This document shows positions 24,551 through 35,478 of a DNA stretch of 64,000 bases, in pieces. The position numbers were made by a program, and so were the translations under genes. Where the stretch lies: NCBI RefSeq assembly GCF_026262505.1, contig NC_067207.1:22536082-22600081 (forward strand), written 5' to 3'. Origin of the DNA: Trichomonas vaginalis G3 (lineage: Eukaryota; Parabasalia; Trichomonadida; Trichomonadidae). The stretch's first letter is position 1, and every line of letters starts with the position of its first letter. The notes below the pieces were generated by a model, which was not told the DNA's origin, did no database searches, and saw only the letters and a list, made by a program, of their open reading frames with translations.

Positions 24551-24907
24551 TTATATAACCATAAGAAGAAAATTGAAAATATATTTATAAAAAATTGAAT
24601 ATTTTCAAACAAATTAAGGTTAAGTTTCAATGAAACTTTATACCAGCTGTCAGAAATTTAGATGAAAAACTGATGAGCATAAGTACACCCTTAGCAATTA
24701 ATTTTAGTTCAATAATAGTCTGGAGAAGTGGCATTTCAATCATGATAATAGATTATGTTTTATATTTCAGTATAATTGTCAAAAGTGTTTTTGAACATAA
24801 TATATTATTATCTATTCTAATTGGTGGAACATCAATGAAGGGGATAAAAAAATGTAATAGTAAATTCTATAAAATTTTATATTTAATAACAAAAAATATA
24901 TGTATAT
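24551..24907. other. Intergenic region between BspA-like gene and kinase gene
   Basis: 357 bp of AT-rich sequence. It should hold the promoter of the BspA-like gene and the 3' end of the kinase transcript. A short plus-strand frame here has no family resemblance and runs antisense into the kinase gene, so I do not count it as a gene. Confidence 0.6.
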
Positions 24908-27900
24908 CTAAATATAGGGCGTCCAGCCAATGTACATCAAGGCCAAATTATCATTATCTGTTGCCTGAGTGATTAAGTTCTTGACAACGCATTCTGGACT
25001 TTGTGGTCTACTTTTATCTTCTGTCAAACCACTCAATCGACAGTCAACTTCGTACAAAACCATTTTGGCTTCATTTGAGTCTTTGTTTTGTTTGAACTCT
25101 CTGCTCTTATCTGACATAGCTTTCTGTTTCCACTCAAGAAGAGGGTCATGAATGAATGTCTGAAGAACTGAAACCAATTTCTGTTTCTTGTCTCGCATTG
25201 CTGTCAAACAACAAACTGATGATTCTGTGAATGGGCCATCTGTGCCCAAAACTCCGAAGCCATCAACAACATTCTGTGTCAATCTGAATGGAACACACTC
25301 TGGAACTGGAAGAGTTTTCGCTTTATCGAACATGCAGCAGAAATCAACATGAACAGCTCCACCTGTGTTTTCATTCAACAAAATATTCTCTGTATGTCGA
25401 TCACCGAGTCCAACAATGTATCCAACCATAGACCAAACTGCCGTTGATCGTGCGTAATGCAGTCTGCTCTGGAACCATCGCTGTGGCTGGCAGAATCGGT
25501 GCATGAACCATTTGTGAAGCTGTGGTGGATAAAATGGCAAAATTTTGTTGACAAAATTCTGTCGTTTTTTGTTTTTAGTTGCTTCTGAAATTTCTTTTTG
25601 TTGTTCTTTGTCACAACAAAGTTCTAAAAGTTGGGATCGACTCAATCCAATCTTACCTTGCTTCATGTATTTGTCAAGGATGGATTTGAATGAACATGTG
25701 TTCTCAGCCCATTCAATGATGCCACATTTTTCATTCAAACAAATAACTGCAAATGTGACAATTGACAAATTTCGGTCTCGGCATCGTCGATCATTAGAAA
25801 ATGTTCGATTAATGAATGTTGCGAATTCCATCATTCGCATGTCTTTCCTAAGATCATCATCATTCTTGCACAGATAGTGGTAATTGTTGCCATCGCTTCC
25901 TAGAAGTGAAATTTTTTTAGGACGTTGCAAACTTGAGAAAATAACAATTTCTTGCTGCATCTGTGAAATTTTAGGTTCAAAACTAAGATTGTTTTGTGAT
26001 GATTTGACTGTTAAAGTGCTTGACAATGGCATCAAAATGTTTGAGTTGTTAAACGCGTTGTATAAGTCTGGACAAAGAGATTTTGCTTCTCCTGTTTTTG
26101 CCCTACTTGAACCCATGCTTTTCGATGCCAATTGTTCAAGTAAATCTGTGATTGTCTCGAATTTTCGACTCAAGGAATGGATTTTGTCAATTTTGCCATC
26201 GTCGTTTGGAAAGTTTTTATCAATTTGTTCGAAGATAGCGTTGTAACACTTCTTGCGGCTTTCAATCAATGAATGTTTAACTGACATCAAGTGCCAGAAT
26301 GTTTGTTCTGGGAAATCGTAAAGAGATTTTCGAATCAAATTGTATAATTTGTCTTCTAATTTCGTTGGTTGTTCAACACGTGAAATTAACTGTGTGATTG
26401 AGTTCAGCCAAACTGAGTTGTTCACGTTATCAAGGCATTTCTGGAATACTTCTGTCATTCCTGACAATATTATGTCGAATTTAGAAGGAGAAATCTTTGA
26501 AAGAGCGTATGGCAAATCTTGTAAATTGTCTTTTTCAGTCAATGTGTAAAATTTGCCTTGATCGAAATAAATTTGTAAGACACGAGGAACGACTTCAGGA
26601 GCCAACTCTGGTGAATTAGAAAGACATTTCATGTAGCATTCTAATGCTAAAACGGTATTCTTTTGCAGGAATTCCAAAATAGAACCTGGATTTGAATTAG
26701 TGCCAACAAATTTAGAAACTGCATTCCTTCGCATCGATGTTCCATAATGGATTTTCTCGAAATACTCTAAATAACTTTCTAATCGTTCATCAGCTAAATT
26801 TGCCATTTGATAATAACACTTTCCATTTTTCTTCATAAGTTTAGATGCATCTTGATATTGTTTCATCAATTCATCTGGAAGTAAATGATCTAATTCTTGA
26901 TTCCATTTCGCTCTCAAATAGGTAAATTTGCCGATTTCTTCATCAGAATTAAAAATTTTGTTCTGACGAAGATCAGGATTCAAAAGAGAAACTGCTCGAG
27001 TTTTGTCGTGAAGTGACCATGTAATTTTGGCGGTTTCTATCGTACTTATTGAATTATTTTCAAGTTGGAAAGCTCTCCAACACGCGAACTGACTTCTCTG
27101 CAATTCTCCGCTCTTTCTGCATGCGCTGGCAAATTTTACCCATTGTTCCATCAAAAGTGTATTTTTGTCACTTTTTGGCGAAGAATAAAAATCATTTTTG
27201 TAATAAATTTCGAGCATTGCGCAGTTAACTACTGTTATTCTCTCGATATCATCGATAGAAATCAACCTTTCATCAATAGAATTAAACAATTTCATTGTTT
27301 TCTCAAGATCAACAGAATTTTGGAAAAGTGACTTTCCAAAAAGTGACAATTCTTCGATTAACAAATAATTTATCAAATTTGGCATCATTCTTTCGAAAGA
27401 CAAATTAGAGTCCTGTTGTAACGGATTTGCCAATTCAATTCTCATTTTTTCAATTATATTTTCAAATCTGTCAAATTGTCTTTTGTCTAAAGTGCTCAAC
27501 GCATTCGCAATTCCTATATCAACAATATCTGTCATGTCATCGTCTTTTGTCATTTTGTGAGGTGAAGTGTCATTTGACAAAAGTGACACGACTTCCCATT
27601 TTGAGAGTCTTGTTGCCGCTCTTGCGATAACAGCGTCTAATCTTCTTCCCATTCTCATTGTGTTTCTGTACATCAATGAATCATTCAATGCTCTTTCATA
27701 TCGACCACATTTGAGAAGATTTGTTAGATAACTTATCGTCATTTTCGGAATCCTCTCGGAATTAGTGTTCATTTTATTGATGATTTTAGCTTCACTGAAT
27801 AATTGGTTATCGTCTGAAAAAGTGACATTTCTTGACATCAATCTCAAAGCATTTAAACCATCTGGTTCGTTCAAATGCTTGTAGACCTTTAGCATGTTTT

Positions 27901-30900
27901 GTTTCCTATCGTCTGACAATGGTTTGATGTTTTCTTCTCTTATTGCCTCTTCTAAATGAATCAATGAATGTGTGAACAAACCGCTCAAAAAAGCGGCTTC
28001 GTAAAGTTGTTGATGTGAAGCCAAATTCAGGGAATAAACATGGTTTGGAATTGTCTCACAGTTGGGGAAGATCCTGAGATTAGAACAGTTATCGAAAACT
28101 GTGAAAATAGTGTGCATGCATTGTATGGCAGTGTCGTCACTTTTATTTGAATTTTTGTCAGTTTTTTGTTTCAAATTTTCAAGGATCAACAAAAATTCTT
28201 GAGAAAATAGTTCTTGGAACTTAGGATTGTATTTCTGCCAATAGCAAATCAAAGGTAAAATGTAGTTACAAATAGAAGGAATTCTCTTGAAAATGAAAGA
28301 AATTTTTCTTAAACTTTCCAACGAATTCTTTCTTTTTGATTTTTCTTTGTATTCATCTTCGTAATCAGAGTCTTTCGTTCTTCTCGTTGATTTCTTGATA
28401 TCTGTTTGATCAGGAATGATTTCTTCGAAGTCAATCTGCAAACTCATTATTGTGAAATTAGTCAACCATTGCTCATGTTTTATGTTTTGAGAGAAAATGG
28501 GAGTTTTTATCGTACTAACGTCTTTTGACAAATATCTTGATGATCTGTATTTGTCGATGATCATTTGTGTCTTCTTATCAAACATGTCCCAATTCTCAGG
28601 CGACCTCATATTCCTTTGGCTCTGGTTTTGCAGTGAACAACCTAATTCATTCAACAAATTTTGTATTGCGCATGAAATTGAATCCAAAACAGAAAACATA
28701 GTAACATCTTCATAAGCAGGAATTAAATAGTCCGTAATAATATTCTTCATAACTACATTAACATTAGTGTTTTGGTTCTTTTGTGTTCTCAAGTTCATAT
28801 GGAAATTGGACATCATTTCTTCACTTGGATAAATAACCGCCAATAACCGTCCGCAACACGCCTGTAAGTCCTCTCTATTTGTGTTTTGCAAAATTTTCCA
28901 GATCATTACACAGAGATCTTCTTTCTTTGTCAAGTTTTTCTTGACGAAATCCAAATTTTCTTCGAACAAATCAATCAACTGGTTGATGATTAGAACTTGT
29001 AGAGCTGGTGTTGCGTCATTTAACACGCCAATCAGTTTTTCTATCAGTTCTAATCTCGGAATTGATTCAATTGATTGTTTGATTTTGTCAGAAATTTCAG
29101 GAATTTCGGAAATTTCTTTGACAAAACTGATTTGATACAAAGAGTTTTGAACAACATTGTATTCATCAATAATCAATCTCTTCAATAGCGGCTTAGTTTC
29201 ATTAGGTGACTGAGAAATGTTTGGAATTAACTGGGAAACGATAAAACCAAAAATTTCTGACAAAATTGAATTATTATGCAACAAATCCAAAATCGTGTTC
29301 AAAAATTCATAACAATATTGTCTACACGATTTATCTTTTGTTGTCAAGAAACTAACCATTGTCAGTAAATTCCTACATCTTTCTACATTCAAAGAATCCG
29401 ACATTGACTTGACAATTTCTGTCAAGCTTCGAATTGCTGTAATTTTTCTTGATGATGAGCCATTAGTTATATATTTTCCAAAACCGTACATCATTTTTAT
29501 TTCATTTGAAATGAAAATGTGTTCGATCTGTTCTTTATCTCTCAACGCTCTCTTTGGTAATTTAGATTTAATCATCACGTCAATAGAATATTTAGTTCTT
29601 TCAACGATTTTTTTGTCAAAATCTCCCAAAAGTGACAACATTTTACAAGCGAAATCAGGAAAACACATTTCCATTAGATGCATTGCTCTTTCTCCTGGCA
29701 AAATTGTTTTCGTAATATAAGATAAACAATTAGATATCTCATGTTTATCGAAATTACTAAACAAATAACATAAAATGTCAGCCATGTTATCATTAATTTT
29801 GTTTGTAAAAGAGATTTCGTCATTTTGACTTGTACTCTTTTTAATAAACAACTTTAAGTCATTTAAATCTTGTTTCTGAATTAAAACAGGTATAACACTT
29901 TCTTCTAATATACTTAGATTAGTTCTATGCTGCAAATTAAAGATCATTTTCGTTAATAATCGAAATGTTCTCGGTTCAGAATTTATTTTTTCTTCTTCTT
30001 TGTATAATAAATATAATTCATAACTGATCTTGTATTTATTTAAATCATAAATACTCCATAATTTCGTCTGGTTCCTTTGCAAACAAGAAATAGCAAAACT
30101 TTCAGTATAAACTATATCTTTCTCCTGAGAATTCTCTAAACTTATTATCAGCTGCTTTATTAAATGTAATAAAAAGTGAGGTGACAAAATTCTGGAATTC
30201 ATAAAACCGTCACTTGTAATTTGTGGAATTTTGGCGGTTTTGACATTTTTAATGAAATTTTTGTAACGTTTTTTGAGATCACTTTGGTCATAAACCAAAT
30301 CCAAGATATCCACAAATTCTGGTATAAAAAACAATGTATAGTCATCATCCAGTCTGTTGAAATATTCTTTGATTTTCATGAAATCAAATTCTGAAATATT
30401 TTTCGCTTTTTGTAACAAAAGTGACATAAAAGGAATAATTTCTCTTATTCTTACATCGGAAAACAAATTCCATTTCTGGATAAGACTTTCCAGTGTCTGC
30501 GGGTTGTTGCTGAATATATAAGGAAGATCTTTGGCCTGGTATTTCTCAAGAATTTGCGCAGGAATGTGTTTTGAAATTAACCTTAAATTTTCTAAAGTTG
30601 GCGGATTTGTTTCTAAATAATTATTGAGTTTTGAAGCCAAATTTGATTCCAAACTATCTAATAATGATAAAATCTTGTAGAATGTCGTTCCTGATGATTT
30701 TTTGATCAAATCATTATTTGGAATATAATTTGTTATCTTCATTAGAGCAGGAATGATGTTGTATTGGTTTTCATAGGCTTTGATGATGATTTGACCAAAT
30801 TCTGTGTCGTTTTCTTCAAAATTTTTACAAATATTAATATATTCTTCGGAATCATAGAAAACTGAGAGTTTCTTGATGATCAGTTGTCTTATTAGTTGTG

Positions 30901-31792
30901 CACTGGATTGATCTGATTGGATAAACTTGTAAACAGTGTTTAATAAATTTTCATTAAATATTTTGAATTTGTTTTCATTGATTTCCGTGATAACATTGAT
31001 TGTTTCTCGTCCAAGTAATATGATGATGTCGTTTGGAATCCTACTGATCGCGTTTTTGTAACATTTTGTCAATAAATTATCAAAAATTTCTAATTCTGAT
31101 TCTTGGAGATTGTTGTTGATGATTTCGAAGTAGAACTTTTCAATTGCACGTATTTCTACGAAAGATGAAGTGATATTGAGAGGACAATAATTTGATAACA
31201 TATCTAAACAGTTAATCCGGATATTATTATCACAGGATGATAGTATTGTCGATGCTAGTATGATTACTTTTTGCGATGATATAACTAATCGCTTTAAACA
31301 GCCATTTAAAATCGAAATTTCAAAATTTATTGCGTTTCGTATGTCTTCTTGCTTGAGATTGATTTCTTTGACTTCATCTCCAAATGATGGCGCTTTGAAT
31401 TTTAGCTGTTTCTGCTTGGAATTTTGAATTAGGAAAAATATTGATTCCATTATTTCGTCAATCAGCTTATTTCGGTCCGAAACTTTGTTTATTGCGATGA
31501 ACTCGCAAGAAACTTGTATGAATTTCTGTAAAATTTCGGGATAGCGAGAATATTGTTCTAAAATATTGAATTCTATGCCGTATCTATGTAGTTTATTAAA
31601 GCACAATTGGATTAATTTCATTTCTGTTACTAATAAATGGTGAAAAAACATGCATGAGAAGTCTAAAGCTGATAAGGCCTCTTTAATTTCGGAAATATCG
31701 AACGATTGATTAAACATGTATTTCACTAGGACTGATAGACGTTCGAGGAGCATCTTGTTTTCATTTTCTTCTGATCCAGCACCTCGATCCAT
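24908..31792 (-). CDS. ATR: ATR/Mec1-like PI3K-related protein kinase
   Basis: A 2,294-residue single-exon gene. The N-terminal ~1,300 residues are helical, HEAT-like and poorly conserved. A FAT-like region runs roughly from 1340 to 1850. The kinase domain lies at about 1940-2230, with the nucleotide-binding region QRPKKISLLGSDG and CKNDDDLRKD (K1976 in the lysine position), catalytic loop GLGDRHTENIL (D2131, H2133, N2136) and VHVDF in the DFG position (D2150). The protein ends with a FATC domain, last residues MYIGWTPYI. QRPKKISL.GSDG, CGIIEW and the GWTPY ending are closest to ATR/Mec1 rather than TOR, ATM or DNA-PK. ATR acts in the nucleus at RPA-coated single-stranded DNA with a partner of the ATRIP type, signalling replication stress. 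The length is slightly below the animal family size. All key catalytic residues are present. A TOR or ATM assignment is less likely. Confidence 0.9.
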   Translation of the reverse strand: MDRGAGSEENENKMLLERLSVLVKYMFNQSFDISEIKEALSALDFSCMFFHHLLVTEMKLIQLCFNKLHRYGIEFNILEQYSRYPEILQKFIQVSCEFIAINKVSDRNKLIDEIMESIFFLIQNSKQKQLKFKAPSFGDEVKEINLKQEDIRNAINFEISILNGCLKRLVISSQKVIILASTILSSCDNNIRINCLDMLSNYCPLNITSSFVEIRAIEKFYFEIINNNLQESELEIFDNLLTKCYKNAISRIPNDIIILLGRETINVITEINENKFKIFNENLLNTVYKFIQSDQSSAQLIRQLIIKKLSVFYDSEEYINICKNFEENDTEFGQIIIKAYENQYNIIPALMKITNYIPNNDLIKKSSGTTFYKILSLLDSLESNLASKLNNYLETNPPTLENLRLISKHIPAQILEKYQAKDLPYIFSNNPQTLESLIQKWNLFSDVRIREIIPFMSLLLQKAKNISEFDFMKIKEYFNRLDDDYTLFFIPEFVDILDLVYDQSDLKKRYKNFIKNVKTAKIPQITSDGFMNSRILSPHFLLHLIKQLIISLENSQEKDIVYTESFAISCLQRNQTKLWSIYDLNKYKISYELYLLYKEEEKINSEPRTFRLLTKMIFNLQHRTNLSILEESVIPVLIQKQDLNDLKLFIKKSTSQNDEISFTNKINDNMADILCYLFSNFDKHEISNCLSYITKTILPGERAMHLMEMCFPDFACKMLSLLGDFDKKIVERTKYSIDVMIKSKLPKRALRDKEQIEHIFISNEIKMMYGFGKYITNGSSSRKITAIRSLTEIVKSMSDSLNVERCRNLLTMVSFLTTKDKSCRQYCYEFLNTILDLLHNNSILSEIFGFIVSQLIPNISQSPNETKPLLKRLIIDEYNVVQNSLYQISFVKEISEIPEISDKIKQSIESIPRLELIEKLIGVLNDATPALQVLIINQLIDLFEENLDFVKKNLTKKEDLCVMIWKILQNTNREDLQACCGRLLAVIYPSEEMMSNFHMNLRTQKNQNTNVNVVMKNIITDYLIPAYEDVTMFSVLDSISCAIQNLLNELGCSLQNQSQRNMRSPENWDMFDKKTQMIIDKYRSSRYLSKDVSTIKTPIFSQNIKHEQWLTNFTIMSLQIDFEEIIPDQTDIKKSTRRTKDSDYEDEYKEKSKRKNSLESLRKISFIFKRIPSICNYILPLICYWQKYNPKFQELFSQEFLLILENLKQKTDKNSNKSDDTAIQCMHTIFTVFDNCSNLRIFPNCETIPNHVYSLNLASHQQLYEAAFLSGLFTHSLIHLEEAIREENIKPLSDDRKQNMLKVYKHLNEPDGLNALRLMSRNVTFSDDNQLFSEAKIINKMNTNSERIPKMTISYLTNLLKCGRYERALNDSLMYRNTMRMGRRLDAVIARAATRLSKWEVVSLLSNDTSPHKMTKDDDMTDIVDIGIANALSTLDKRQFDRFENIIEKMRIELANPLQQDSNLSFERMMPNLINYLLIEELSLFGKSLFQNSVDLEKTMKLFNSIDERLISIDDIERITVVNCAMLEIYYKNDFYSSPKSDKNTLLMEQWVKFASACRKSGELQRSQFACWRAFQLENNSISTIETAKITWSLHDKTRAVSLLNPDLRQNKIFNSDEEIGKFTYLRAKWNQELDHLLPDELMKQYQDASKLMKKNGKCYYQMANLADERLESYLEYFEKIHYGTSMRRNAVSKFVGTNSNPGSILEFLQKNTVLALECYMKCLSNSPELAPEVVPRVLQIYFDQGKFYTLTEKDNLQDLPYALSKISPSKFDIILSGMTEVFQKCLDNVNNSVWLNSITQLISRVEQPTKLEDKLYNLIRKSLYDFPEQTFWHLMSVKHSLIESRKKCYNAIFEQIDKNFPNDDGKIDKIHSLSRKFETITDLLEQLASKSMGSSRAKTGEAKSLCPDLYNAFNNSNILMPLSSTLTVKSSQNNLSFEPKISQMQQEIVIFSSLQRPKKISLLGSDGNNYHYLCKNDDDLRKDMRMMEFATFINRTFSNDRRCRDRNLSIVTFAVICLNEKCGIIEWAENTCSFKSILDKYMKQGKIGLSRSQLLELCCDKEQQKEISEATKNKKRQNFVNKILPFYPPQLHKWFMHRFCQPQRWFQSRLHYARSTAVWSMVGYIVGLGDRHTENILLNENTGGAVHVDFCCMFDKAKTLPVPECVPFRLTQNVVDGFGVLGTDGPFTESSVCCLTAMRDKKQKLVSVLQTFIHDPLLEWKQKAMSDKSREFKQNKDSNEAKMVLYEVDCRLSGLTEDKSRPQSPECVVKNLITQATDNDNLALMYIGWTPYI

Positions 31793-31803
31793 AATTTACT
31801 TCC

Positions 31804-31822
31804 CCAGTGAAACAAAAGTGAC
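31804..31822 (-). promoter_or_regulatory. Candidate Inr elements of the kinase gene
   Basis: The minus strand upstream of the ATG has TTTCACTGG, with TCA(+1)CT placing the initiating A at 31808, 16 nt before the ATG. A second TGTCACTTTTG sits 11 nt further upstream. The Trichomonas initiator is described as TCA(+1)Py(T/A) close to the start codon; both fit. No TATA box is expected. Confidence 0.45.
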
Positions 31823-32026
31823 AAGATACCTGCTTCCATTATTGCTCTTATGTTTAAGCGATGCAATAAAGCATATTATTGATGTGGAACATTATTCACG
31901 GTAAAATTTCTAGTTTGATCAAAGCATGTGAAAAAATTAAAATGAGATATGTTTAATTCGCTGTTACGAATTGTTTGTAGAGAAAAAAATACAATATTAT
32001 GCATTAGATTTAAAAAAATCCTCTGA

Positions 32027-32869
32027 GATATCCTTTACGTATTTGAACATACAGGTGAAAAGCAAGATATTGTCCTAAGTCCATCAAAATATCTCATCCA
32101 GGTATGGGGTGCCCAAGGTGGATGCATGAACAATCTGAGCTCAGGTTTAGGTGCATTCACAGAAGCAGTTTTTCACGTCAAAAGTCAAACAAAACTCAAT
32201 ATTTATGTTGGCAGTCATGGACAATGCAGCACAACAAAGCTCACCAGTAATTTTTTCCAAGCTGGAATTAATGAAATTGGGCGCTATCCATTTAAGTCAT
32301 GTACTGGTGGTGGATCAACATTTATCAGTGTAGGTGACAACATGCAAGACGTCCTTATTGCTGCTGGTTCCGGGGGTGGTTCAGGACACTATAAAAAAGA
32401 GAACCCCGGCGGTTACGGCGGTTATATCGGAGGAATTGGTCAAGATCTTGAATTTTTTATCCATTATGCAGGAGGAGGAACTCAGAATCAAGGTGGTTCC
32501 GGCAGCCATTATTCTGATGAACAAGTTTCTTGTGATTCTACTCCTGGATCGTTTTTGCGAGGAGGTAATGGGACAACTTGTTGGGATGCTGCCCCAGGAG
32601 GTGGAGGAGGTGGTTATTATGGTGGTGGTGGTGGCGTTGACGTGGGAGGTGGTGGCGGAGGAAGTAGCTTTGCGAGAAGTGATCTTACGTCTGTCACTTT
32701 TCGTAGTGGTAATGAAACCTTCAAATCGCCATCAGGCAAAATCGAGACAGGCCACTCAGGTAACGGTCTCATCATCATCCAGCAAATCCTTATTTGTTCA
32801 GGAAATAATATACATATTTACATGAAAAATTATCCATTCCTAATTTTTATTTTGTTTGATTCAAATTAA
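32027..32869 (+). pseudogene. Glycine-rich (ALK/LTK-type) domain protein, N-terminally truncated, copy 1
   Basis: 280-codon open frame starting right after TGA. It begins with YVFEHTGEKQDIV and the hallmark VWGAQGG, then has TGGGSTFISV, GSGGGSG, a Gly/Tyr-rich stretch (GGGGGGYYGGGGG) and the conserved SGNGLIIIQQI end, which together make the Gly_rich domain (PF12810 type). No ATG precedes the domain; the first ATG (32126) is inside it, after WGAQGG. Family members are much longer secreted or membrane proteins with a signal peptide and C-terminal anchor, absent here, so this is a domain fragment. The stop TAA overlaps a TAAA, as is common for trichomonad polyadenylation. Copy 2 lies exactly 1,500 bp further on. 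Confidence 0.75.
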
Positions 32870-33000
32870 AGAAAAGTGCTTGTTTGATACTTTGTATTAA
32901 TATTATTTATATGTGTTTACGACAGTATTTAGGTTAATGCTATATGCTAGAATTGAAAAATATATTATTTCATGCGAATGGTAGATATTGTAACATATTC

Positions 33001-33062
33001 AAAATAGTTCGGATACTTTTTCAGGTTTATTTATATGCCCGTAAAAAGTGTCACAACTATTT
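33001..33062. repeat. Small hairpin element, decayed copy
   Basis: AAAATAGTTCGGATACTTTTT faces AAAAAGTGTCACAACTATTT across a short loop. The right arm is intact and the left arm carries substitutions, compared with the better copy at 36329-36390. Both sit in the 3' flank of a glycine-rich gene copy. Confidence 0.55.
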
Positions 33063-33289
33063 AAAAATATCTCGTCCGCGTAATAATTTAATATATAACA
33101 AGTTATGGTGACACGATTGAGTTAAGTAACTCAAATGCTGTCTATCAAATACAGAAAAAGCTTACTTTGGAAATTGTTTCACATAATTCATTGTCAGCTT
33201 GAGTCGATTCTCGGAACTAGATATAGACCATGAATCGTATTTGGACAGTTTGTATTCTCTTGTTAAACTTTTTAATTCCTTGTCAACTT

Positions 33290-33440
33290 AATATTCAGGC
33301 TATGTTATAAATATCCATTTACATTTAAATTTTTATCTGTTTTCAATTTGTTATAATAAAAGCGTTGAATGCAAATCTCACTAGAATAATTTGGGTAATT
33401 CGAAAATAATTTTGTGCATAAGCTTTTGATTTACAACTTA
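33290..33440 (+). pseudogene. Relic of a Pmp-like gene 3' end
   Basis: The stretch from GGCTATGTTATAAATAT through TTGTTATAATAAAAGCG to GTAAATCTC-like sequence aligns by eye with 35160-35290, the 3' end of the Pmp-like gene, but has many changes and stops. The remaining bases of 32870-33526 show no gene. The relic suggests that the duplicated block contained a Pmp-like tail plus a glycine-rich gene. Confidence 0.45.
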
Positions 33441-33526
33441 ACAATAATGAATATTAAATATGTCATGCCGAGTATTTTTTTAAGAAAAATAAGGGAGTTT
33501 GTTTCATTTTTTATCTAATTTTCTGA

Positions 33527-34369
33527 GATATCCTTTACGTATTTGAACATACAGGTGAAAAGCAAGATATTGTCTTAAGTCCATCAAAATATCTCATCCA
33601 GGTATGGGGTGCCCAAGGTGGATGCATGAACAATCTGAGCTCAGGTTTAGGTGCATTCACAGAAGCAGTTTTTCACGTCAAAAGTCAAACAAAACTCAAC
33701 ATTTATGTTGGCAGCCATGGACAATGTAGCACAACAAAGCTCACCAGTAATTTTTTTCAAGCAGGAATTAATGATATTTTTGAGGATAAATATAAGTCAT
33801 GCACTGGTGGTGGATCAACATTTATCAGTGTAAATGACAGCAAGAATGATGTCCTTATCGTTGCTGGTTCCGGCGGTGGTTCAGGGCAGTATCATACAGA
33901 GAACTCCGGCGGTTATGGCGGTTATATTGGAGGTATTGGTCTAGATCTAGAATATTTTAGCTATTATGCAGGAGGAGGAACTCAGAATCAAGGTGGTTCC
34001 GGCAGTCATTTTGAAAATGGCCACAGTTCATGTGATTCTCTTCCTGGATCGTTTTTACGTGGAGGTGATGGTGCAAGTTGCTGGTCTGCTGCTTCAGGAG
34101 GTGGAGGAGGTGGTTATTATGGTGGTGGTGGTGGCGTTGACTTAGGAGGTGGCGGTGGAGGAAGTAGCTTCGCGAGAGGTGATCTTACATCTGTCACTTT
34201 TCGTAGTGGTAATGAAACTTTCAAATCTCCATCAGGTAAAATCGAAACAGGCCACTCAGGCAACGGATTTATCATCATCCAGCAAATCCTTCCTCGTACA
34301 GTCAGCAAGGCATGTTTCGGTATTGAATTTTCTCCATACTTAATTTTTATTTTGTTTGATTCAAAATAA
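33527..34369 (+). pseudogene. Glycine-rich (ALK/LTK-type) domain protein, truncated, copy 2
   Basis: Same architecture and length as copy 1 (open frame after TGA, first ATG at 33626). It differs in the variable loops (NDIFEDKYKSC, YHTENSGG, HFENGHSSC) and in the tail after QQILPRT. Conserved VWGAQGG, CTGGGSTFISV and the poly-Gly/Tyr core are kept. Differences are mostly in frame, so the copy diverged while its frame stayed open, yet it lacks a start and any signal peptide. Confidence 0.72.
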
Positions 34370-34474
34370 AGATGTTTTTTTTGTGTGTGTGTTATGGTTA
34401 ATTCTATTCACTAAATATGCAGAAAGGCAAAATAATTATTTATCTAAAAGTGTCATTTTTTTATAATTTGATGA

Positions 34475-35323
34475 TTCTATTTGACATTTGATGAGTTCTC
34501 TGCTCATGTGATTAGTTCTTTGTTCGCCAATTCCTCATCAACTGGGGATGGTGGTGCAATTAACTATCAAAACAATGGAATTGAAATATTTTGCAGCGAG
34601 TTTTCAAATTGTCAAGCCAAAAGTTATGGAGGGGCAATATATTTGAATTATTCAAATAATAGTATATCAAATACTAATTTTGAATCATGTTTTGTTAGAA
34701 ATCACACAAATGCAAATTTTGGAAATTGTTTGTATGGTCCAAATTGTGCCTCGCAATTTGAAATGAATATAATGCATAAGTGTGGACCTGATCCTCAAAA
34801 TGGCGGCGATTCAGCTTGTGCATTATCCAATCTTGTTGTAATTGTCAAAAATTTGAATGCAACAGAAAATTTTGGTGTTGGGGGAGCAGGAAGCATTAGT
34901 CTTATGAGACCTTCTGATGGCACAGCAGTGTCTTTCATTCAATGTGTCGATATTCAAGATGGAAATTTCTTAGAATGGTATTATACATCCAACAAGATTT
35001 TAAAATGTAATTTTATAAACAAAACCCACGATAATTATTTATTTTATATTTACGATACAACAATAACCATTATAGATAGTTGTTTTATAAATACCTCACC
35101 CACTTTACTATTAGGAGGAGGAAAAATTATTTTGTCTAATTGTCAAAGTAACGTTTCGTACTCTGGTTATGCTATTAGTCCCCTTATATATATAAATTCT
35201 TATCAGTTTTATATCTGTTATAATAAAAATATAAGGTGTAAATCTCATCTGAATGATTTTAGTTATTCAAGAATTGTTCTGCACTTACTTTTCTTCGTGT
35301 TAACGCAAACTTGGAGTGAATAA
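34475..35323 (+). pseudogene. Pmp-like (GGAI repeat) surface protein fragment
   Basis: Open frame of about 282 codons without an ATG near its beginning; it opens after TGA and the first TTG is at 34481. It contains two GGAI repeats (GDGGAINYQNNG, YGGAIYLNYSNN), the motif of chlamydial polymorphic membrane protein-like repeats that fold as right-handed beta helices, with several Cys residues and SxxNF-type strands. Trichomonads have a family of Pmp-like surface proteins that normally carry a signal peptide and a C-terminal membrane segment. Here both are missing; the weakly hydrophobic end (RIVLHLLFFVL) could be a remnant of the anchor. It sits between glycine-rich copies 2 and 3 in the same orientation. 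Confidence 0.6.
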
Positions 35324-35478
35324 TTATAAACTTAGCTTAAATAATTCCATTTCATTTACTAAATTCATATATCATTTTGATGTAAGATTTCTCAATAATG
35401 TATGTTAATCATATCATGAGAAAGTGATAAATTATGAAAAATAGAGAATTTTGTTTCATTTTTAATTTAATCTTCTGA

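Noticed and set aside
24673..24972. 99-codon plus-strand frame
   Set aside because: AT-rich, no protein-like pattern, partly antisense to the kinase gene's FATC end.
25545..29720. Several plus-strand frames of 60-120 codons across the kinase gene
   Set aside because: All are antisense shadows of the long, well-conserved kinase frame.
32041..32056. GAACATACAG/G as a 3' splice site before the glycine-rich domain
   Set aside because: The same bases encode FEHTG/FEYTG, a conserved beginning of the domain, and no branch motif is present.
34117..34308. Minus-strand Pro-rich frame in glycine-rich copy 2
   Set aside because: Mirror of the Gly codons; no independent support.
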